Assembly: GCF_003325355.1 (NCBI RefSeq)
Contig: NZ_CP030850.1
Location: 5,821,501-5,885,500 of the forward strand
Direction of reading: 5' to 3'
Source: Runella rosea
GTDB taxonomy: Bacteria; Bacteroidota; Bacteroidia; Cytophagales; Spirosomataceae
DNA length: 64,000 nt
Shown here: piece after piece, positions 57,598 to 64,000 of the stretch
How positions within the stretch are numbered: position 1 is the first letter of the stretch
Layout: each line of letters starts with the position of its first letter
The notes under the pieces: model-generated
Seen by the model: the letters and a program-made list of their open reading frames with translations, nothing else
Told to the model about the DNA's origin: nothing
Database searches by the model: none
Made by a program: the position numbers and the translations under genes

Positions 57598-58752
57598 ATG
57601 ATAAACTTTCAGTATCACAATCCGGTTCGAATCATTTTCGGAAAAGGTCAAATTGCACAATTAGCAAAGCAAATCCCCACCGATGCCACCATCTTGATTA
57701 CTTATGGTGGGGGAAGTATTTTCAAAAACGGGGTATACGAGCAGGTAAAAACGGCGCTTGCTGGGCACAAAACCGTTGAGTTTGGGGGCATTGAGGCCAA
57801 TCCTACCTACGAAACCCTGATGAAGGCGGTTGAATTGGGACGTGCCGAAAAGATTGATTTTCTGTTGGCCGTGGGCGGTGGCTCGGTGCTCGACGGTACA
57901 AAATTTATCGCAGCGGCCATTCCTTTTACGGGCAACGACCCTTGGCAAATTGTGGGTAATCGCGCTAAAATCACTACTGCGCTCCCGCTTGGTGCTGTTT
58001 TGACGCTCCCCGCTACCGGCTCGGAAATGAACTATTACGCGGTTATTAGCCGTAAAGAAACGCACGAGAAAAAGGGGTTAGGGAATCCATTGGTGTATCC
58101 TAAATTCTCTATTCTAGACCCCGAAACGACGTTTTCGTTGCCGCCGCGCCAAATTGCCAACGGCATTGCCGATGCCTTTACGCACGTGATGGAGCAATAC
58201 ATGACCTACTCCGTACGGGCCGAAATGCAAGATCGGATGGCCGAAGCCGTGCTGCTGACGCTGATTGACGAAGGCCCAAAAATGATGGCTAACCCGACCG
58301 ATTATGACGCCGCTGCCAACGTAATGTGGGCCGCGACGATGGCTCTCAATGGCTTGCTTGCAGCGGGAGTGCCTACCGACTGGGCTACGCACCAGATTGG
58401 ACATGAGCTAACGGCCCTGCACGGCATCGACCATGCACGCACTTTGGCGGTGGTGTTGCCGCATTTATTGGAAATTAAAAAAGATACCAAAAGGGACAAA
58501 CTCATTCAGTATGGCAAACGCGTATGGCAATTGACTGGTACCGACGATGAAGTAGTAGCAGGAGCCATCAAAAAAACGGCCGAATTTTATGAATCATTGG
58601 GTATTCCGACCAAAGCAAGTGCGTATCCAGTCACCGAAGAGACCGTGCAGGAAATCGTAAAACGATTTGTGGAGCGGGGAATGAACTTTGGCGAGCGCGC
58701 CGATATTACACCCGAAGTGGTCGGTGAGATTCTGGAACTTAGCTTGAGCTAG
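57598..58752 (+). CDS. Iron-containing alcohol dehydrogenase (YqhD/BdhA-like)
   Basis: A 384-residue cytoplasmic enzyme. NAD(P)-binding 'AVGGGSVLDGTKF' near residue 100, with metal ligands Asp and His in 'GIADAFTHVMEQY' and two His in 'HQIGHELTALHGIDHAR'. The start 'FQYHNPVRIIFGKGQI' matches the YqhD/butanol-dehydrogenase subgroup, which reduces a broad range of aldehydes to alcohols, often with NADPH. No pathway neighbours. It is divergent from the receiver-cyclase operon and ends at a perfect hairpin. Confidence 0.93.
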   Translation: MINFQYHNPVRIIFGKGQIAQLAKQIPTDATILITYGGGSIFKNGVYEQVKTALAGHKTVEFGGIEANPTYETLMKAVELGRAEKIDFLLAVGGGSVLDGTKFIAAAIPFTGNDPWQIVGNRAKITTALPLGAVLTLPATGSEMNYYAVISRKETHEKKGLGNPLVYPKFSILDPETTFSLPPRQIANGIADAFTHVMEQYMTYSVRAEMQDRMAEAVLLTLIDEGPKMMANPTDYDAAANVMWAATMALNGLLAAGVPTDWATHQIGHELTALHGIDHARTLAVVLPHLLEIKKDTKRDKLIQYGKRVWQLTGTDDEVVAGAIKKTAEFYESLGIPTKASAYPVTEETVQEIVKRFVERGMNFGERADITPEVVGEILELSLS

Positions 58753-58787
58753 AAAAACGGTATTTTAACCGCGGAGATAGGGGAGAA

Positions 58788-58826
58788 CAAAATCAGGGTC
58801 AAAATTAACTTTTGACCCTGATTTTG
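58788..58826 (+). terminator. Perfect 17-bp hairpin after the alcohol dehydrogenase gene
   Basis: CAAAATCAGGGTCAAAA (58788-58804) pairs with 58810-58826 around a 5-base loop (TTAAC). It is followed by T-rich sequence (GTGTTTTTTG) a few bases on. Confidence 0.85.
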
Positions 58827-58894
58827 CTCAGTGTTTTTTGTTTGAAAAGGAAGTAAACTGAAATTTATAATCTTAACTTTTCAAAACAGAAGCC

Positions 58895-59986
58895 ATGAGG
58901 TACCTTTTTGCGCTTATACTTCTTGTTCATGGCCTAATTCATTTGATGGGCTTTGTGAAAGCGTTTAAGTTAGCTGAAATCAGTCAGTTAACGCAAGTTA
59001 TTTCGAAGCCTATTGGGGTGTTTTGGCTAATGGTAGCGGTGCTGTTTGTTCTTGCGACGACATTGTTGATTCTTCAAAAAGAAACGTGGTGGATGGCGGC
59101 CGCTCCTGCGGTTATTCTGTCGCAAGCACTCGTCTTTACAAATTGGCAAGAGGCAAAATTTGGGACAATTGCCAACGTAATTATCCTTGGTGGTGTAGTT
59201 TTGAGCTTTGCTGATTGGAGTTTCAATACGATGGTAAAGAAAGAGCTACAGGCATTTGGGCCAGCAACATTGCCTGCTCCGCAATTGGTAATGCCAGAAA
59301 GAGTCAAAACGCTGCCATCTGTGGTACAAAAATGGTTGTATCGTTCTAACGTAGTAGGGAAAGAAGATGTGCACGTGGTGAATTTGAAACAAAAAGGCGA
59401 GATGAAAACCAAGCCTGACGGCAATTGGATTCCGTTTGAGGCTGAGCAATACAACACGGTCATACAGCCAGGGTTTATCTGGAAAACGCGGATTCAAATC
59501 ATGCCTTTGGTGACGATTCTGGGCCGTGATAAATACGAAAATGGCCGAGGAAATATGCTCATCAAAGTGCTGGGACTGTACCCGATAGCTGATTCGAAAG
59601 GGCCCGCCACTGACCAAGGGACTTTACTGCGTAATTTGGGCGAAATTTGCTGGTTTCCTTCGGCGGCGTTGCGCGATTACATCCAATGGGAGCAGCTAGA
59701 TTCTCTTTCGGCCAAAGCAACCATGAGCTACGGTGAGGTGACCGCGTCGGGAGTTTTTCGTTTTAACTCCGACGGCGATTTGGTTAGTTTTGAAGCAAAA
59801 CGCTATTACGACCGTAAAGAAGGCGCAACTTTGGAAGATTGGCTCGTCACTATAAAGGGCTACAAAGAATTTTACGGTGTGCGCATCGGTTACCAAAGTG
59901 AGGTGACCTGGAAATTGAAAACGGGCGATTATACGTGGTTGAAGTTGGAAGTGACAGACATCCGATACAACAACCCGCGTATCTAA
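58895..59986 (+). CDS. DUF6544 (DUF6920)-type membrane protein
   Basis: A 363-residue protein. The N-terminal third (~1-120) has about four membrane helices, beginning 'MRYLFALILLVHGLIHLMGF'. The C-terminal part is a soluble domain with 'GEMKTKPDGNWIPFEAEQY', 'GRGNMLIKVLGLYP', 'GEICWFPSAAL' and 'GVRIGYQSEVTWKLKTGDY' in style, which I recognise from the DUF6544/DUF6920 group. No function is known. A weak promoter candidate (TTTG at 58841, TATAATCT at 58866) lies upstream. Confidence 0.8.
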   Translation: MRYLFALILLVHGLIHLMGFVKAFKLAEISQLTQVISKPIGVFWLMVAVLFVLATTLLILQKETWWMAAAPAVILSQALVFTNWQEAKFGTIANVIILGGVVLSFADWSFNTMVKKELQAFGPATLPAPQLVMPERVKTLPSVVQKWLYRSNVVGKEDVHVVNLKQKGEMKTKPDGNWIPFEAEQYNTVIQPGFIWKTRIQIMPLVTILGRDKYENGRGNMLIKVLGLYPIADSKGPATDQGTLLRNLGEICWFPSAALRDYIQWEQLDSLSAKATMSYGEVTASGVFRFNSDGDLVSFEAKRYYDRKEGATLEDWLVTIKGYKEFYGVRIGYQSEVTWKLKTGDYTWLKLEVTDIRYNNPRI

Positions 59987-60017
59987 TCGCCCGTTTTGGG
60001 CGCTGGCCACCTGTCTC

Positions 60018-60066
60018 CATTATTCATGTAATTTGAATTTTTGATGTTCAAATTACATGAATAATG
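60018..60066. terminator. Perfect 20-bp hairpin between convergent genes
   Basis: CATTATTCATGTAATTTGAA (60018-60037) pairs with 60047-60066. The 9-base loop contains T5. It lies between the DUF6544 stop (59986) and the permease stop (60101). Confidence 0.8.
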
Positions 60067-60100
60067 ATAGATTGGACAAATAAATAACTGGCACTCGCAA

Positions 60101-61318
60101 TTAATTCTTTGGCTTAGAAAACACCAAGCCAAACAACAAAATCACTGCATAACAGATAATCGGAGTGAGGTAAGATTGTGCCACGTCAATGTCGGCTACT
60201 TTTCCCATGATAGGAGGGAAAACCGCGCCACCTACTACGCCCATCACGATAAACGAAGAGGCGCGCTGTTTGTGCTCACCCAAGTTGCGCAGCCCCAACC
60301 CGAAGATGGTTGGAAACATGATACTCATGAAAAAGTTGAGCATCATCAGGGCAATAAAGGAGGCCCATCCCCAGGTTTGAGAGATGATTAAACACATCAC
60401 AATATTGGCCCCCGCAAAGATGGCCAACAGAATGTTGGGCTTAATAAACCGCATCAAAAACGTACCTACCGCACGACCTGCCAACAAAAGCACCATGCTG
60501 AAAGAGAAATAATACCCCGCCTTTTCGTCGGTCATGTCAGGGATGTATTTGACGGCATAGTTGATAAAGAAAGCCCACGTAGCGCCTTGGGCTGCCACGT
60601 TGAAAAACTGCGCAATGGCGGCCCAAATAAAGTGACGGTGTTGAAATAGACCTTTTTTTGGCCCAGCGCTACCACCTTCGTCTTCTGAACTCTCAGACGT
60701 AAGGGGCGGTACTTTGATGAATGAGAAAGCCACAGCCACGGTGGTAACAACCAGACCGATGGCGATATAAAGGTATTTGACGGGTGCCAAGTCGACGGTT
60801 ACGTCGCCCGTAGGAACATTGCGTAAGATGATGTATGAACCCAACACTGGCCCAATGATGGCGCCTACCCCGTTGAAGGTTTGTGAAAGGTTGATGCGTT
60901 GCTCGGAAGTATCTTCGTGGCCGAGAGCTGCCGAAAAAGGGTGAGCGACGGTTTCGAGCGTGGCTAAACCACAGGCCAGAATAAATAGGGCCAATCGAAA
61001 GAAATCAAAAGATTGGGCTTCGGCGGCGGGATAAAACATAAAAGCACCGATGGCGTACAGCGCCAAGCCTAAAATAACGCCGTTTTTATAGCCGTATCTT
61101 TTCATGAACATCCCCGCAGGAATACCCATGACGAAATAAGCTCCGAAGATGGAAAACTGGACCAAACCTGAATCGGCCAGCGATACATTCAAAACGGTTT
61201 GAAAACGACGGTTTAACAAATCTCCCATCGTGATGGCAATCCCCCAAAGTAAGAAGAGGCTTGTCACGAAAACGTAGGTTGGGACGTATTTGGAGGTTAG
61301 TAAAGGGGCTTTTTTCAT
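60101..61318 (-). CDS. FucP-type sugar:proton permease (MFS)
   Basis: A 405-residue carrier with ~12 membrane helices. FucP-group signatures: 'LFLLWGIAITMGDLLN' in helix 1, 'FSIFGAYFVMGIPAG' in helix 2, 'RYGYKNGVILGL' in the loop, and 'GLATLETVAHPF' in helix 4. The group imports L-fucose and related sugars with protons. The gene follows the SDR gene by 43 bp on the same strand, which supports a role in fucose (or similar deoxysugar) uptake. The other expected pathway genes (mutarotase, lactonase, dehydratase, aldolase) are not in the window. Confidence 0.9.
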   Translation of the reverse strand: MKKAPLLTSKYVPTYVFVTSLFLLWGIAITMGDLLNRRFQTVLNVSLADSGLVQFSIFGAYFVMGIPAGMFMKRYGYKNGVILGLALYAIGAFMFYPAAEAQSFDFFRLALFILACGLATLETVAHPFSAALGHEDTSEQRINLSQTFNGVGAIIGPVLGSYIILRNVPTGDVTVDLAPVKYLYIAIGLVVTTVAVAFSFIKVPPLTSESSEDEGGSAGPKKGLFQHRHFIWAAIAQFFNVAAQGATWAFFINYAVKYIPDMTDEKAGYYFSFSMVLLLAGRAVGTFLMRFIKPNILLAIFAGANIVMCLIISQTWGWASFIALMMLNFFMSIMFPTIFGLGLRNLGEHKQRASSFIVMGVVGGAVFPPIMGKVADIDVAQSYLTPIICYAVILLFGLVFSKPKN

Positions 61319-61361
61319 TAATACAAGTTTAAAAGTGAAGGTTTAGTATAATGTATACTTA

Positions 61362-62153
61362 CTACTGATGCTTAATGATTGACCGGTCCAGATGCACATA
61401 GCCACCGTCCACGTGAATCAATTGGCCCGTGGTGTGGCTTGATTTATTGGAAAGCAAAAATACCACCGTTTGTGCAATCTCATCGGTAGTGGTCATGCGG
61501 TTGCCGAGCGGAATCCGGCTGTTGATTTCATTGAGGGTTTCTTCGGGATTGGGCAGGGTTTGAATCCATTTTTCGTACAATGGCGTCCACGACTCGGCCA
61601 CAATCACGGCATTGACACGGATGCCGTATTTGAGCAATTCGACGGCCCACTCGCGGGTCAGGGCGTTGCGGGCGCCGTTGGAAGCCGCGTAGGCCGATGT
61701 GTTTCCTTGTCCCGTTTCGGCTACTTTGGAGCTGATGTTCACAATCGGGCCTCTGGTTTTGATGAGGTACGGCAGGGCGTGTTGGGCGAGGAGATAATAA
61801 TGCACCACATTTTTGTGCAATGATGCCATAAAGGCTTCATAGCTGCCGTTTTCGAGTCCCACGCCGTCGTTGACGCCAGCGTTGTTGACCAATCCATCAA
61901 TGCGGCCAAAGCGCTCTACTGTGAGGCGGATGGCTTTCTCGCACTCAGCGGGGTTGGTGAGTTCGGCCTCGATGCCGTACGTAATGCCGCCCAGGGCTTC
62001 GATTTTTTCGATTACGGCCTGATTGTCGGCCGCGCTGCGCCCGATGATGACGGGAATGGCTTCTTCGATGGCTAAGGTGCGGGCAATGGCTTCGCCGATT
62101 CCTTTGGCTCCGCCCGTCACAATGATTACTTTTTCTCTAAGGTTCAGATTCAC
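61362..62153 (-). CDS. SDR oxidoreductase, L-fucose-dehydrogenase-like, with YxxxN in place of YxxxK
   Basis: A 263-residue short-chain dehydrogenase. The NAD(P) site is 'TGGAKGIGEAIA', followed by 'LVNNAGVNDG', catalytic Ser in 'PIVNISSK' and Tyr in 'SAYAASNGARNALTREW'. The expected Lys of the YxxxK motif is Asn here (codon AAC, confirmed by reading the DNA). The C-terminal 'GQLIHVDGGYVHLD' is complete. This looks like the SDR branch paired with FucP permeases that oxidises L-fucose to fuconolactone. It is the first gene of an SDR-permease pair. Confidence 0.88.
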   Translation of the reverse strand: MNLNLREKVIIVTGGAKGIGEAIARTLAIEEAIPVIIGRSAADNQAVIEKIEALGGITYGIEAELTNPAECEKAIRLTVERFGRIDGLVNNAGVNDGVGLENGSYEAFMASLHKNVVHYYLLAQHALPYLIKTRGPIVNISSKVAETGQGNTSAYAASNGARNALTREWAVELLKYGIRVNAVIVAESWTPLYEKWIQTLPNPEETLNEINSRIPLGNRMTTTDEIAQTVVFLLSNKSSHTTGQLIHVDGGYVHLDRSIIKHQ

Positions 62154-62731
62154 TTGATTAAAGAAGATTTATTTGAAGAGAATAATAACGGTCATAAGCG
62201 GCTTTATAATACAATTCTACTCTTTGGTTAACAGTCAAAACGAACGATGACCTACCGATAACTCGGCATCATGGGCGAGTTAATCGTTTTTCTTGCGTTA
62301 AAGAGGAATTTTACCAAAATCCGGCACAATAATACTACTAAAAACTACTTCGGAAACGACTTTTTGTACCTGTTGTCGTAATAACCTTTTTTTTATTGAT
62401 AAATCACTTCGTTTATACAAGGCCGTTCAGGGATGAAGAGGAGGTATTAGCCTTGACTTCTACGTTTGAATGGGGTAAAAAGTGTAGGTTCTACAATGAA
62501 ATGTAATTTAGGGTTGCAAAAAATAGCCTATTGAGTGTTTTATTGATTTAAAATACCAATAAATGACCGTTTGATAACTTTTATTTAAATTTTTGGTATA
62601 TTTTATTGTACAATATAGAGTATTGCATATATTTATATTACTATAAGATGTGGATATTTGGGGCGATAAAACCCAGTTGTGCCGCATTCATTCAGTAACT
62701 ATTCTTAATCATTAAACCAACTTTACCTAAA
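62154..62731. other. Intergenic region, 578 bp, between divergent genes
   Basis: No coding frame that I would defend. It must hold the promoters of the SDR-permease pair (minus) and of the lipoprotein (plus). The part 62570-62650 is strongly AT-rich, with a weak inverted pair ATACCAA (62553-62559) and TTGGTAT (62593-62599) that could be an operator. No full TTTG/TAnnTTTG pair is seen on either strand. Confidence 0.4.
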
Positions 62732-63577
62732 ATGAAAACAATCCGTTTAGTATGCCTGCTGGCCTTGGTCGGCAGCATGTTTGTCGCATGTCAAAAAGAG
62801 GCATTAGATGCCTCTGCACCCTCAACAACTCCCTCCCACAGTGCGCTGAGAGAAGAGGGAGATTGTGATTGCGTAGAAGAGTACAGTGATGAAGATAAGG
62901 TTATTTATGAGTACGATAGAGGTGTCAAAGTAGACGTTTGGAATGACGCTACAACTGTTTACTTCAAAGTGTATCGTTTAGACACCGACGCCAATAATGA
63001 CGACCAAATTGGAAATTTGGAAGTGGATGGCGTGAAAGAGGGTGGCGATAATCAAAATGTTTATGAGTTTACCAAGCCCATCGGCACATTGCAGGCTTGC
63101 GACAAACTGCTCACTGACCTGACCGTTATCGGTGCGGGCGGTCCCCCTATTGTAATAGAGGACTTGTCATATAGCATCGTTACACTTTGTCCGCCGCCAC
63201 CAGTTTGTACTTACACTTACGATACAGGCTTTGGCGGACCAAGCAAAGGGGCAGGTAAAGCTTGGTGGTATTACTACCCCGCAGGCTCGGGTGTGCAAAC
63301 CATTTATGCGGGTCAAACCAAAGTAGCGGGTACAGTGGTCATTGATGCCGCTGGCAATTATACCATTACTTTGGCGCCAGGCTGGTCATTAAAAACTGGT
63401 GAAGCCGAATCGGTAAAAATTCAGGGATACCCAACTGTTCCAGCCAGCCGACCCGCAGCAGGCTTGTTTTCTGGGCCTTCGAGCTACAAAGGCACAAGTT
63501 TGACAGGGTCAATTGCGCCTCAGTCGGTTTATGTGATTCACTTGGATTTGCAATATTGCACCTTGCAGGCACCATAG
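62732..63577 (+). CDS. Lipoprotein of unknown function
   Basis: A 281-residue protein with a signal peptide and lipobox (FVAC, Cys ~20). After a low-complexity Ser/Thr/Pro linker it contains 'GDCDCVEEYSDEDKV', 'VYFKVYRLDTDANNDDQ', 'LCPPPPVCTYTYDTGFGG' and 'AWWYYYPAGSG'. The C-terminal half is rich in aromatic and Gly residues and reads like a beta-sandwich. I do not recognise the family. It is probably surface-exposed and stands alone, ending at a perfect hairpin. Confidence 0.8.
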   Translation: MKTIRLVCLLALVGSMFVACQKEALDASAPSTTPSHSALREEGDCDCVEEYSDEDKVIYEYDRGVKVDVWNDATTVYFKVYRLDTDANNDDQIGNLEVDGVKEGGDNQNVYEFTKPIGTLQACDKLLTDLTVIGAGGPPIVIEDLSYSIVTLCPPPPVCTYTYDTGFGGPSKGAGKAWWYYYPAGSGVQTIYAGQTKVAGTVVIDAAGNYTITLAPGWSLKTGEAESVKIQGYPTVPASRPAAGLFSGPSSYKGTSLTGSIAPQSVYVIHLDLQYCTLQAP

Positions 63578-63601
63578 TTTCAGCAATGATATTTTATTAA
63601 T

Positions 63602-63641
63602 GCAAGGAGGCTGCTTTACCGAAGTAAAGCAGCCTCCTTGC
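63602..63641. terminator. Perfect 18-bp terminator hairpin
   Basis: GCAAGGAGGCTGCTTTAC (63602-63619) pairs with 63624-63641 around CGAA. It serves the lipoprotein gene and possibly the convergent radical SAM gene. Confidence 0.85.
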
Positions 63642-63660
63642 TATTCTGACTCCTGATAAA

Positions 63661-64000
63661 TCACGCCCACACCTGCGTGCCTTCGGTGCAGTTTTTGCAC
63701 ATTTCAATCTCCGAGCGTGACCGAATCAGTGTTTGGCGAAACTGACGGTAAGCGTCGCTTTGCCAAAGATTTTTGAATGTTGTTTCCGATACGTCACCTA
63801 ATCGGTAGTGCGCGTCTTTGTCAAAGCAGCAAGGAACCACCTTGCCGTCCCACGTGATGACGCACGAGTGCCACATCTTCCAGCAATGCCCGTCCAAACC
63901 GTTTTTGATTTGATAGGTGCCATCTGGTTTTTGGGAATAGCGAGAGTATTTATCAATGGTTGGAATCAGCGGGTCACCTTGTTCATAATCGTAAATTTGG
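63661..64000 (-). CDS. Radical SAM/SPASM protein, C-terminal part (5' end outside window)
   Basis: The frame is open from the window edge to the stop at 63661, giving ~112 C-terminal residues. The SPASM-type iron-sulfur ligands are visible: 'GHCWKMWHSCVITWDG', 'VVPCCFDKDAHYRLGD' and the last pair in 'EIEMCKNCTEG'. The N-terminal CxxxCxxC radical SAM site must lie beyond the window. SPASM proteins modify peptides or proteins, or act as sulfatase maturases. This short tail does not say which. A TTG at 63897 is internal, not the start. Confidence 0.85.
   Translation of the reverse strand, partial: QIYDYEQGDPLIPTIDKYSRYSQKPDGTYQIKNGLDGHCWKMWHSCVITWDGKVVPCCFDKDAHYRLGDVSETTFKNLWQSDAYRQFRQTLIRSRSEIEMCKNCTEGTQVWA

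Noticed and set aside
63661-64000. Anaerobic sulfatase maturase for the sulfatase at 27 kb
   Set aside because: Only the SPASM tail is visible, it is 35 kb away, and the tail alone cannot separate maturases from other SPASM enzymes.

Overview
The window looks like chromosomal DNA from a Bacteroidota member of the Cytophagales, close in style to Runella or Spirosoma. The clues are very long secreted repeat proteins ending in a short '...PGF(S/A)A...' tail domain, LytTR-only regulators, DUF3050, DUF5602, PycTM and DUF6544 proteins, histidine kinases with the 'GIAHEIQNPLNFVNNF' H-box, and several promoter candidates of the Bacteroidota type (TTTG, about 18-20 bases, TAnnTTTG). The genus is an inference. 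I saw no phage genes, no intact insertion sequence and no CRISPR array. There is one tRNA (Arg, CCG).

Region 1 (1-24.2 kb) is a surface-protein region. The C-terminal end of one adhesin-like protein is followed by a LytTR-only DNA-binding protein. Next comes a single 19.2-kb gene for a secreted protein of about 6,390 residues. It is built from choice-of-anchor-D modules, two beta-helix regions, Ig-like modules, four long related beta-helix blocks and seven almost identical 240-bp tandem repeats. Then come a spacer with 21-bp-phased direct repeats, a DUF5602 lipoprotein with a cytochrome c, and two more LytTR-only proteins.

Region 2 (24.3-38.3 kb) is mixed metabolism: DUF3050, a secreted amidase, tRNA-Arg, a sulfatase, YggS, a three-gene minus-strand operon (FMN flavin-reductase-like, DinB, cupin), and an M20 peptidase with a MocR regulator. 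After these come an HD phosphohydrolase, a Uma2 protein, a secreted S9-like hydrolase, a Pycsar-type PycTM membrane protein and a secreted CotH-kinase-like protein.

Region 3 (38.4-57.5 kb) is dominated by signalling and ion transport. It holds four paralogous histidine kinases in two operons, a divergent 1,038-residue nucleotide-translocase-like/HEAT/cyclic-nucleotide-binding protein, two bestrophin channels, a TMEM175 channel, a large SNF2 helicase, and a two-gene operon of a receiver protein and a receiver-cyclase fusion. The cyclase residues predict cAMP and the cyclic-nucleotide-binding domain is intact. A circuit of kinases, receivers, cAMP and the translocase-like protein is therefore a reasonable inference.

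Region 4 (57.6-64 kb) has a YqhD-like alcohol dehydrogenase, a DUF6544 membrane protein, a fucose-type permease with an SDR whose YxxxK lysine is replaced by asparagine, a lipoprotein, and the C-terminal part of a radical SAM/SPASM protein cut by the window edge. Gene ends are often marked by long perfect hairpins with 14-24 bp arms.
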